Source of the DNA: JACRNA01 sp964366335
GTDB taxonomy: Bacteria > Patescibacteriota > Microgenomatia > CAZETR01 > Amesbacteraceae
Assembly: GCA_964366335.1 (NCBI GenBank)
Contig: CAYITQ010000005.1
Span: 1 to 35,612 of the forward strand
Direction: 5' to 3'
Length of the DNA stretch: 35,612 bases
This document shows positions 28,823 to 35,612 of this stretch, piece after piece (within the stretch, counting starts at the first letter, position 1; each line of letters starts with the position of its first letter). Under the pieces are notes generated by a model. That model searched no databases, was not told the DNA's origin, and was given only the letters and a program-made list of their open reading frames with translations. The position numbers and the translations under genes were made by a program.

Positions 28823-31650
28823 TACAGCAATTGTACCGCAAATTCCGACCCTATATTAATTTGTTGGACTAGAGTCTGTCTAGACAGCTCTAATTTATAT
28901 TTTTCTTCCAAGTCTTCACTCAATGTTAGATTAATTTTTTGATCTAATTTAGCACCCAATTCTTTGCGCTTATCTTGAATTTGCCTCGTTATCTCTCTTA
29001 ATTTTCCCTCGGCAATTAGCTCGGAGTCCAAGTCTAAGTCTAAGACAACAGAAAGTTCTTTGTTTTCTTTAAACTCGACATCTTTGATATTCAACTCATC
29101 TTTAATTAATTGAACTAATTGTAAATTGGAAATTGTAAATTGAGAATTGACGCGCAAAGCGCGTAGTGGCTGACGGACCTTGATATTTGCCAGTTTTCTC
29201 TGAGAAAGACCCAACTCCACTATTTTTCTGACAGACTTCATATCGTCTATTAGTTGAAGATCTAATTTATTTAATTTTTTGAGCTTAGGCCATTTTGACA
29301 AGTGAACTGACTCCTCCCCAGTCAGATTTTTATAGATTTCTTCGGTCATAAAGGGTATAAAAGGAGCCATTAATTGGGAGAGAGTGGTGAGTAGTGTGTA
29401 GAGGGTGGAATGACAAATCTTTTTGTCGTCTGAATCTATGGTGGTTGGACCGACGCGGTCACGCGATCTGCGGACATACCACAGTGATAGATCACTCACC
29501 AAATCCTCAATCGCGTGAGAAGCCGTAAATGCGTTAAAAGCATCCAGAGATTTTGTGACTGTTTCTACGGTTTGATTTAATCTAACCAAGATCCATTTAT
29601 CTAGAGGGCTAGGTGCTAGGTGCTGAGTGCTAAGTGTTGTATCAAACCCATCTAAATTGGCATAAGTTACAAAAAAATTATAGACATTCCAGAACATCAG
29701 ATGAAATTTGCGCCTGGCCTCGTCGGCTTTTTTGTAGCCAAAGAATAAATTATCGGCGGGGTGTTGTCTGACATACATCCAGCGCATGACATCTGAACCG
29801 ATTTTGTCAGCCCCCTCACCAAACTCAATGGCATTTCCCCACGATTTGTGCATGGGTCGGCCGTCTTCCCCAACCAATGAAGCAAATCCAAGTACCGTCC
29901 TGAACGGATTAGTTTTTTTGAGAACTGTACTCATGACAATCATGGAATAAAACCAATTCTTAAACTGACCCGGAAAAGACTCGGTAACAAAATCAGCCGG
30001 GAACCATTCATCGGGTAATGTCGAAAGAGGCACAATGCCGGCATCCAGCCAGACATTCCCCACATCACCTATTCTACTTACTACTCTTTTACACTTTTTA
30101 CACTCTATTTTTACGGCATCAATCCAGGGTTTGTGCGGAGAGTCATCTTCAAATTTATCCCATCCGATAATGGCTCTGGATTTTAATTCCTCCCTACCGC
30201 CTATTACTTCAAAGTTACCGCACACACACTCATATATAGGCAAGGCCAATCCCCAATACCGGTTTTTTTTGGATATCAGCCAATCGTGCATATTCTTAAG
30301 CCAATCCAACTCACGGTCCAAACCAAATTCCGGAAGCCAACGGATTTTTTTGGTTACTTCCACCATTTGCTCACGCAAGGTTTTTTTGGAATCGTCTACT
30401 CTATCCATGGCTATGTACCATTCGTCGGCAACTTTCCAAACCAATTCGGTACCACAGCGCCAACAGCCGGGGTAACGGTGCTTATATTGCTCAGTTTTCA
30501 GTAACCAGTTATTAGTTTTCAAAAAATCGATTACCAATTCAGGATGCTTCTTGGCATTTTTACCTGATAAAAACCCCATGGTATCAAAGTAGTCAGCGTT
30601 ATCGGCGATTACCGGAATCATTGGCAATCCTAATTTCTTTCCCAGTTTAAAATCTTCTTCTCCTGCCGATACAGCAGTATGAACAAGACCTGTTCCTTCT
30701 ACGGTATTAATCGGCATGATATATGAATCGGTTGGTATCACCGTATGAAATTTGGGGTCAGATGCGACCACCTTGACGGCGGGAAGATCATCAAATGGTC
30801 CTCTATATTTCAAGCCGACCAAATCTTTTCCGATACATTTCTTTATAATATCTTTTTTGCCAAAGACCCGTTCTGATGAACCCTCAGCTACCCAACAACT
30901 TTCTATTAGAACATAAACTAACTTTTCGTCTACGGCCACAGCGATATTGGCGGGAATTGTCCAAGGAGTAGTTGTCCAGATCAACAAATACTCGTTATCG
31001 CGATCGACTAACGGCAATTTCAAATAAACCGATTCATGAACGGTTTCTTTGTAAGTTTCGGTCAATATTTCGTGCTGAGAAATAGCAGTCTCGCATCTGG
31101 GGCACCAGGGAATTGAATCGTGGCCTTTGTATAACCAACCTTTCTCCCAACAAACTTTCAGAAAATTCCAAATGGCATAATTGTTTTGGTCAGTCATGGT
31201 GTAATAAGAATTATCCCAATCCATGAAATTGCCCAAGCGTTTTGTTTGTTCGGTCTGTATACCCGAATACTTTAGTACTCTTTCTTTGCATTTGTTTACA
31301 AAATTAGCCACGCCGTAGGCTTCGATATCTTTTTTGGATCTAAATCCGAGTTCTTTCTCTACTTCAACCTCGATCCACAACCCCTGGCAATCAAAACCAT
31401 TTTGATACCGTTGGGCATGTCCTTTCATCGTATGATACTTTTGCCACAAATCCTTGTATGTCCGTCCCCAGGCGTGATGGACAGCCATGGGATTATTGGC
31501 GGTAATCGGCCCATCCAGAAAAGAAAACTTGGTTTTTGAATTATCATTTTTGTGCAAATATTTTTTGACCACGCCACTCTCATACCACCACTTCAATATT
31601 CTCTTTTCCATTTCCGGAAAATTTACCTGTGTATCAACTTGTTTAAACAT
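28822..31650 (-). CDS. ileS: Isoleucyl-tRNA synthetase, divergent signature type
   Basis: IleRS (942 residues) charges tRNA-Ile. The class I signature HIGH is written HHAWG (58-62, in NNPMAVHHAWGRTYKD) and KMSKS is written MHKSWGN (from residue 600), while the editing domain (LLIWTTTPWTIPANIAVAVD) and the C-terminal anticodon-binding region are normal. Cys pairs WCPRC and WRCG remain, but no C-terminal zinc finger is seen. Three 7-base-unit repeat arrays lie inside the gene, in linkers around TTLSTQHLAPSPLDK and NSQFTISNLQLVQ and in the helical YTLLTTLSQL. I chose ATG at 31650 (MFKQVDTQVNFPEMEKRIL): it gives the family's normal start and has a promoter at the right spacing. An upstream ATG at 31659 lies inside the -10 box. 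Confidence 0.94.
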   Translation of the reverse strand: MFKQVDTQVNFPEMEKRILKWWYESGVVKKYLHKNDNSKTKFSFLDGPITANNPMAVHHAWGRTYKDLWQKYHTMKGHAQRYQNGFDCQGLWIEVEVEKELGFRSKKDIEAYGVANFVNKCKERVLKYSGIQTEQTKRLGNFMDWDNSYYTMTDQNNYAIWNFLKVCWEKGWLYKGHDSIPWCPRCETAISQHEILTETYKETVHESVYLKLPLVDRDNEYLLIWTTTPWTIPANIAVAVDEKLVYVLIESCWVAEGSSERVFGKKDIIKKCIGKDLVGLKYRGPFDDLPAVKVVASDPKFHTVIPTDSYIMPINTVEGTGLVHTAVSAGEEDFKLGKKLGLPMIPVIADNADYFDTMGFLSGKNAKKHPELVIDFLKTNNWLLKTEQYKHRYPGCWRCGTELVWKVADEWYIAMDRVDDSKKTLREQMVEVTKKIRWLPEFGLDRELDWLKNMHDWLISKKNRYWGLALPIYECVCGNFEVIGGREELKSRAIIGWDKFEDDSPHKPWIDAVKIECKKCKRVVSRIGDVGNVWLDAGIVPLSTLPDEWFPADFVTESFPGQFKNWFYSMIVMSTVLKKTNPFRTVLGFASLVGEDGRPMHKSWGNAIEFGEGADKIGSDVMRWMYVRQHPADNLFFGYKKADEARRKFHLMFWNVYNFFVTYANLDGFDTTLSTQHLAPSPLDKWILVRLNQTVETVTKSLDAFNAFTASHAIEDLVSDLSLWYVRRSRDRVGPTTIDSDDKKICHSTLYTLLTTLSQLMAPFIPFMTEEIYKNLTGEESVHLSKWPKLKKLNKLDLQLIDDMKSVRKIVELGLSQRKLANIKVRQPLRALRVNSQFTISNLQLVQLIKDELNIKDVEFKENKELSVVLDLDLDSELIAEGKLREITRQIQDKRKELGAKLDQKINLTLSEDLEEKYKLELSRQTLVQQINIGSEFAVQLL
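29118..29150. repeat. Heptamer array ATTGNAA (family 6, copy in ileS)
   Basis: Units ATTGTAA, ATTGGAA, ATTGTAA, ATTGAGA and a partial fifth. The array is in frame and encodes NSQFTISNLQL between conserved parts of the anticodon-binding domain. Confidence 0.85.
29380..29407. repeat. Heptamer array GWGWGTR (family 7)
   Basis: Units GAGAGTG, GTGAGTA, GTGTGTA, GAGGGTG inside ileS, encoding TLYTLLTTLS. It is imperfect and could partly be chance. Confidence 0.5.
29606..29640. repeat. Heptamer array GTGCTRR x5 (family 1, copy in ileS)
   Basis: Units gggctag, gtgctag, gtgctga, gtgctaa, gtgttgt. It matches the array at 12003-12033 and encodes the same peptide, LSTQHLA, in the same frame and orientation. 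Confidence 0.9.
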
Positions 31651-31657
31651 ACCACTC

Positions 31658-31686
31658 ATTGTAAATTGAAAATTGTAAATTGTAAA
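31658..31686 (-). promoter_or_regulatory. ileS promoter made of heptamer repeats
   Basis: On the minus strand TTTACA (31681-31686), 17-base spacer, TACAAT (31658-31663), 7 bases, ATG at 31650. Both hexamers differ from consensus at one base, and both are parts of the heptamer array. Confidence 0.6.
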
Positions 31687-31689
31687 TTG
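31658..31689. repeat. Heptamer array ATTGTAA x4.5 (family 6, intergenic copy)
   Basis: Units ATTGTAA, ATTGAAA, ATTGTAA, ATTGTAA, ATTG fill almost the whole gap between ftsZ and ileS. The same family is inside ileS at 29118-29150. Confidence 0.9.
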
Positions 31690-31693
31690 CTGT

Positions 31694-32839
31694 TTATCTC
31701 CTTTGTCTTAAAAAGGCCGGGATGTCCCAGTTGTCATGGTCGATTTTGTGATCAAGATTTTCGCCTGGAGAAGAATTATCTTCCGGCTCGACTGGTTCAA
31801 CAACCGGCCTTTTTTCGCTGACCAAGCCCGACATTTGATTGGATTGGCGGTTACGGCTAACTAGATTAGAGAGCCGGACACGGGTCTCATCAAAACCTGT
31901 GGCAATGACGGTAATCTTCATCTGATCCACCATTTTGTCCACAATTGCCGCCCCGAAAATTATATTGGCGTCGGCATCTGCCGCTTCGGCAATGACTTTG
32001 GCTGCTTCATCAACCTCGGTCATAGTCATATCAGGACCACCGGTAATGGTGTAGAGTACTCCCTTAGCGCCCTCTATCGATATTTCCAGAAGAGGTGAAG
32101 AAATAGCCGCTCTGGCTGCCATTTGAGCCCGGTTATCACCTACTCCACTGCCAATGCCCATCAAAGCTGAACCAGCATCTTTCATAATTGCCCTGACATC
32201 GGCAAAATCCACATTAATCAGACCAGGCTGAGTAATAATATCGGATATTCCCTGAACCCCCTGAGTGAGGACAGAATCAGCAACCCGGAAAGCTTCCAGC
32301 AGAGTCATTTTCCGGTCCACTACATCCAAAAGCCGCTGGTTGGGAATGACAATCAGAGTATCGACTTTATTTTTGAGTTTTTCCACTCCGTCTTCCGCGT
32401 TTACCATTCTGCGTGCTCCTTCAAAAGCAAACGGCTTGGTGACAATGGCTACTGTCAGAGCTCCGATTTCACGGGCTATTTCAGCAATTACGGGAGCGGC
32501 TCCGGTGCCGGTTCCTCCACCCATACCGGCGGTTATAAACACCATATCTGAATCCAGAAGGTATTCTTTTATTTTTTCCCGCGATTCCTCGGCAGCTTGG
32601 ATTCCGACTTCCGGATTACCCCCGGCTCCCAGTCCCCGCGTCAGATTTTCGCCAATCTGAAGCTTGGTCGATGCTAGATTGGTCAGCAATACCTGGGCAT
32701 CGGTATTAATTGCAATAAACTCCACACCTCCGATTGTTCCCGAAGAAATCATGGAATTCAGAGCGTTACCTCCGCCGCCACCTACTCCGATAACTTTTAT
32801 TCTGGCTATCCTGCCAACATCTGGTTTTACTAGTGCCAT
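31694..32839 (-). CDS. ftsZ: Cell division protein FtsZ
   Basis: FtsZ (381 residues) is the tubulin-like GTPase that forms the division ring. The GTP-binding tubulin signature GGGTGTGA is at 107-114, the N-terminal GVGGGGGNALN at 18-28, and the T7 loop region INVDFADVRAIMKDAGSALMG is complete. A disordered linker (residues about 345-368) leads to the conserved C-terminal peptide WDIPAFLRQRR, which binds FtsA. It is 42 bases downstream of ftsA. A TACAAT (32866-32871, minus strand) could add an internal promoter with a leader of about 19 bases. Confidence 0.97.
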   Translation of the reverse strand: MALVKPDVGRIARIKVIGVGGGGGNALNSMISSGTIGGVEFIAINTDAQVLLTNLASTKLQIGENLTRGLGAGGNPEVGIQAAEESREKIKEYLLDSDMVFITAGMGGGTGTGAAPVIAEIAREIGALTVAIVTKPFAFEGARRMVNAEDGVEKLKNKVDTLIVIPNQRLLDVVDRKMTLLEAFRVADSVLTQGVQGISDIITQPGLINVDFADVRAIMKDAGSALMGIGSGVGDNRAQMAARAAISSPLLEISIEGAKGVLYTITGGPDMTMTEVDEAAKVIAEAADADANIIFGAAIVDKMVDQMKITVIATGFDETRVRLSNLVSRNRQSNQMSGLVSEKRPVVEPVEPEDNSSPGENLDHKIDHDNWDIPAFLRQRR

Positions 32840-32881
32840 ATATGTTTCGGGCAGGAGTATTAGCGATTGTAGCAGGAGAAA

Positions 32882-34129
32882 CTAGGGTAGTAAAGACTTA
32901 AGTAAATCCCCAATTTTTAACGCCATGTCTTTTAGGGGAAACTTATTGCTCCACCCTACCTCAACTCCCGCGCTCTCGTGAGATTGATTGCCATAAATCA
33001 GAAGTCCAACCGCTGTCGCAAAAGCCGGACTTTCGATCTCATCAATTAACCCGGAAATTCCGGTCGGAAAACCGATTCGCACCGGCATAGACAACACCCG
33101 TTTGGCACTGTCTATCGCTCCAACCGTCATTGATCCCCCGCCGGTGATTACCAGTCCCGACGGTGTCAATCCGGCCAGATTACTTTGTTTTAGTTCGACA
33201 GCGATTACCTGAAATATTTCATTTAGGCGGGGACGGATAATCCCGTCAACCAAAGTCCGGTAAGATACGCTCTTTATTTCTTCAGGTAGAGAGAGACTAC
33301 TAATATCGACATCGTCTTCTTTTTCTTTCTGACTGACATTTTGTAAAAATATTTTTATTTTTTCGGCACTTTCCAATGAAACCCGCAAACCGATGGCCAA
33401 ATCATTGGTGACATTTTTGGCTCCCACCGGCAGAACCGCCGAATGTGATAAGGATCCCTCCACAAAAACGGCAATATCTGTCGTTCCGGCTCCGATATCT
33501 ACCAAAACTACCCCCAGTTCCCGTTCAGTGTCAGTTAAAACCGCGTAACTTCCAGCCAGTCCTCCAAAAACCATACCCGCTACATCACATCCGACGTCGG
33601 CTAAGCATTTTTGCAAATTCTTGATGGCTCCGCTCGATCCGGTGACTATATGAGTACCTGCTTCCAGCCGGACTCCGGTCATACCGATCGGATCTTTAAT
33701 CCCATCCTGACCGTCTACTGTAAAACTCCGGGGGATGACATGAACTATTTCGGTCGCAGCCGGAAGGGATACCGCACGGGCGGCATCCAGCACCCGTCTG
33801 ACATCGTCCGATCCAACTTCCCCGTGTGGTTCGCTGACAGCTACCACCCCCTGACTGTTTTGTGAAGAAATATGTGAGCCATCTATTGAGACATAAGCAC
33901 TACTCAGGTTAAAACCGGCCATTCGCTCGGCTGATTCGATTGAATTGGAAATGCATGAGGTCGCTTCTTCGATATTTACCACTTGTCCCTTGCGGATTCC
34001 CCGCGAAGCTATCGAAGAAACACCGACGACGTGAACTTTGTCCGGATTGTCCGGCCGGATTTGGCCCAAAAGAGTCACTATTTTTGAGCTTCCGATGTCT
34101 ATTGCAGCTATTAATTTACTTTTGGCCAT
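32882..34129 (-). CDS. ftsA: Cell division protein FtsA
   Basis: FtsA (415 residues) is an actin-like ATPase that ties FtsZ to the membrane. The phosphate-binding segments IAAIDIGSSKIVTLLG and GVVLVDIGAGTTDIAVF and the adenosine loop SGLVITGGGSMTVG are present, as is the 1C subdomain (residues about 85-165). The C-terminus PLKDMALKIGDLLKSLLP is an amphipathic membrane-binding helix after a linker. The start overlaps the FtsQ-like gene by 14 bases. The order is the standard ftsQ-ftsA-ftsZ. Confidence 0.95.
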   Translation of the reverse strand: MAKSKLIAAIDIGSSKIVTLLGQIRPDNPDKVHVVGVSSIASRGIRKGQVVNIEEATSCISNSIESAERMAGFNLSSAYVSIDGSHISSQNSQGVVAVSEPHGEVGSDDVRRVLDAARAVSLPAATEIVHVIPRSFTVDGQDGIKDPIGMTGVRLEAGTHIVTGSSGAIKNLQKCLADVGCDVAGMVFGGLAGSYAVLTDTERELGVVLVDIGAGTTDIAVFVEGSLSHSAVLPVGAKNVTNDLAIGLRVSLESAEKIKIFLQNVSQKEKEDDVDISSLSLPEEIKSVSYRTLVDGIIRPRLNEIFQVIAVELKQSNLAGLTPSGLVITGGGSMTVGAIDSAKRVLSMPVRIGFPTGISGLIDEIESPAFATAVGLLIYGNQSHESAGVEVGWSNKFPLKDMALKIGDLLKSLLP

Positions 34130-34475
34130 AGTTTATGACAGGAGACGCATATCTCATGTCGATGAGTTTGGGCATCTTACCAGCTATTTTACTTCTGGTT
34201 AAAATAAATTGTAAAGTGGTCTCCCAATTAGGTTTTAGGTTTTGGATATCCAGAATAATCGTCAACCCTGATGATAGAGTAGCAGTCAGAACCCCATTTT
34301 GCAAATCGGATTTTGCAGGCCCAGGAGACAGAGCCGTAAGTTTGGTCAAGATTATTCCCGAATTATCAACTAAAACTAGCGGTTTTTTATATTTATTTAC
34401 CCCGTATGATTTGAATTTCCCGATAACTAATCCCAAAATTAATATTATTATAATTATCCAAAGTATTCTTCGCAT
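34116..34475 (-). CDS. Minimal FtsQ/DivIB-like division protein
   Basis: This 119-residue protein lies where ftsQ is expected. A short N-terminus (MRR) is followed by one transmembrane helix (ILWIIIIILILGLVIGKF, residues 4-21) and a small extracytoplasmic domain. The sequence VLVDNSGIIL resembles the start of the FtsQ beta domain, and TLQFILTRSKIAGKMPKLID followed by MRYASPVI matches its end (typically IDLRYxNxV). The POTRA domain that normally lies between helix and beta domain is absent, and the protein is about half the usual length. The start overlaps murG by 22 bases. Assigned from context plus the C-terminal motif. Confidence 0.65.
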   Translation of the reverse strand: MRRILWIIIIILILGLVIGKFKSYGVNKYKKPLVLVDNSGIILTKLTALSPGPAKSDLQNGVLTATLSSGLTIILDIQNLKPNWETTLQFILTRSKIAGKMPKLIDMRYASPVINYGQK

Positions 34476-35488
34476 AATTTGACCATTCTTTGACTGGCAT
34501 CAATAACCATTGATAACTTTTTTGGTTCTAATTTTTCAGCTTGTCCGATAGCCTCAAGTAAACTCCTTTTATTCAGATTGCTCTGGGATAAAATGACCGC
34601 CATACCGGCTTTCTCCAATATTTGGGCATTTTTGTATTGTTCGTTGTGTGAGACCCAAGGAATGGGAATCAAAACGCATTTCTTTTTTAAAAATCCCAAT
34701 TCATAAACTGCATGCGCACCGGCTCTTGATACTACTACATCGGCATCAATTAAAGCCTGTGCTTGTTCCTTGGCATTCAAAAAATCTACACCTTTATAAT
34801 TTGGCAAATTAATTTTTTTGGCTTTGTCAAAATCCCCATACTCACTATTATTTCCGGTCTGATGCAAGATATCATATTTTATATTTAGCAAAGCTGAAAA
34901 CACTGTATCATTTATCACATGAGCCCCTTGCTTGCCTCCAGTTATAAATAATAGTGGTTTTTTCAAAATATTTTTTTTGGCTTCAAGTATTTCCTTACGA
35001 AGAGGTAAACCAATTAAAACTGCTTTGTTACCATAATTTTTAATACTTTCCGGCCACGTGACTGCAACTTTTTTGACAAACGTTGAAATTAATTTATTGG
35101 CCCAACCCTGAGTAATTGTTTGTTCGTGAGTAATGCTTGGTATTCCAAGAATCCAGCCTGTAATTACTGTAGGTACTGCAAGATATCCGCCAAACGATAC
35201 AATCCCAGACGGACGAGTTTTCAAAAGTAAAAAAAATGCTTGCAGAAATCCCCACGGAATACGAATAAGCTTCAGAGGATTATATGTTTTGTGAAATTTT
35301 CCAGCCAACAAATCATGAAATTCTATATTTTCTTCTGTTACTTCTTTATATTCCGAAGAATGTGAAGTATCGTTCCACATGCTATGCTTATGCCCAAACC
35401 AGACAATACTCCAACCCTTATCCTTTAGCATCTTGGCTACCTCCAACGCCCCCGTATGATGCCCTCCTGTAAACACAAGTGTTTTCAT
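34454..35488 (-). CDS. murG: MurG-like GlcNAc transferase (lipid II synthesis)
   Basis: MurG (344 residues, GT28 family) adds GlcNAc to lipid I to make lipid II on the inner membrane face. The glycine-rich start MKTLVFTGGHHTGALEVAKM, the membrane-association segment with IVSFGGYLAVPTVITGWILG, ITHEQTITQG (for the usual HEQN-x-x-x-G) and FITGGKQGAHVIN (for GGSQGA) are seen. The C-terminal UDP-GlcNAc site is AQALIDADVVVSRAGAHAVYE with IPIPWVSHNEQYKNA. Several residues differ from E. coli MurG, as is common in CPR. Upstream AT-rich DNA holds TTGCGA-16-TATCAT ending 4 bases before the ATG. Confidence 0.85.
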   Translation of the reverse strand: MKTLVFTGGHHTGALEVAKMLKDKGWSIVWFGHKHSMWNDTSHSSEYKEVTEENIEFHDLLAGKFHKTYNPLKLIRIPWGFLQAFFLLLKTRPSGIVSFGGYLAVPTVITGWILGIPSITHEQTITQGWANKLISTFVKKVAVTWPESIKNYGNKAVLIGLPLRKEILEAKKNILKKPLLFITGGKQGAHVINDTVFSALLNIKYDILHQTGNNSEYGDFDKAKKINLPNYKGVDFLNAKEQAQALIDADVVVSRAGAHAVYELGFLKKKCVLIPIPWVSHNEQYKNAQILEKAGMAVILSQSNLNKRSLLEAIGQAEKLEPKKLSMVIDASQRMVKLCEEYFG

Positions 35489-35529
35489 ATATATGATATT
35501 ATATATTAATATTGTCGCAAGACACCCGA

Positions 35530-35548
35530 GGGCTCCTTTCCGGAGCCC
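35530..35548. terminator. GC-rich hairpin upstream of murG
   Basis: GGGCTCC-TTTCC-GGAGCCC is a 7-bp perfect stem, followed on the plus strand by GTTT. It is next to a second hairpin that fits a minus-strand terminator. Confidence 0.5.
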
Positions 35549-35557
35549 GTTTAAAAC

Positions 35558-35578
35558 TTTCCACCTCGGAAGTGGAAA
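35558..35578 (-). terminator. Terminator for the gene to the right of the window
   Basis: On the minus strand TTTCCAC-TTCCGAG-GTGGAAA is followed by GTTTT, the form of an intrinsic terminator for a gene entering from the right. Its core, CCACTTCCGAGGTGG, is close to the hairpin core at 7971-7986. Bases 35579-35612 show nothing else. Confidence 0.5.
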
Positions 35579-35612
35579 ATAACTAAGCTTACAAATTAAC
35601 CTTGAAAATGCT

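Noticed and set aside
29041..29056. Hexameric repeat AAGTCT in ileS
   Set aside because: Three copies of a 6-base unit encoding LDLDLD; too short to separate from ordinary codon repetition.
31657..31659. ATG at 31659 as the ileS start
   Set aside because: It is within the predicted -10 box; the ATG at 31650 gives the normal N-terminus and 7-base spacing.

Overview
The window looks like chromosomal DNA of a Candidate Phyla Radiation (Patescibacteria) bacterium, most likely of the Microgenomates type. The reasons are the roughly 40 % GC, genes packed with 4-base ATGA overlaps, a GatCA pair and an isoleucyl-tRNA synthetase of divergent types that I associate with CPR genomes, very small versions of cell-division proteins, and tRNA genes without an encoded CCA. 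TGA is used as an ordinary stop, so the Gracilibacteria/SR1 recoding does not apply. The lineage call is an inference from gene content.

Layout. 1-7.1 kb, minus strand: an MFS transporter cut by the window edge, gatA, gatC, a small unknown gene, and a tightly overlapping run made of a soluble HlyD-like protein, a Nudix hydrolase, oligoendopeptidase F, LemA and HtpX. 7.2-11.9 kb, mixed and more accessory: an exported nuclease, two unknown genes, a LysM protein, tRNA-Asp, tRNA-Gly and tRNA-Thr, a decayed RhuM gene with a second gene remnant and a string of hairpins, and an exported Ig-like protein. 11.9-20.8 kb, minus strand: a surface-polysaccharide cluster with glycosyltransferases, methyltransferases, a flippase and an O-antigen-ligase-like protein, with one SPOUT RNA methyltransferase inside it. 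20.9-23.7 kb: a large exported Kelch-plus-lipase protein and a small coiled-coil protein. 23.7-26.4 kb, plus strand: ruvC-ruvA-ruvB, tRNA-Val (opposite strand) and lepB. 26.4-35.5 kb, minus strand: murG, a minimal ftsQ-like gene, ftsA, ftsZ, ileS, rodA, rplU, rpmA and parB, a division, wall and growth block.

Two sequence-wide patterns stand out. First, many first-in-operon genes have a sigma70-type -10 box ending exactly 6 or 7 bases before the start codon, which places the transcription start at or next to the start codon. Twelve genes fit this. Leaderless transcription therefore seems to be the rule here. Second, short tandem arrays with a 7-base unit (several unrelated unit sequences) sit inside coding regions in frame, mostly in variable linkers. 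One family recurs almost identically in two unrelated genes, another recurs in ileS and just upstream of it. In several arrays the one divergent unit sits where a perfect copy would create a stop codon. One array appears to form the ileS promoter itself. A second group with a 9-base unit is concentrated in the polysaccharide cluster. The heptamers resemble the STRR repeats of filamentous cyanobacteria. I do not know of a description for this lineage.
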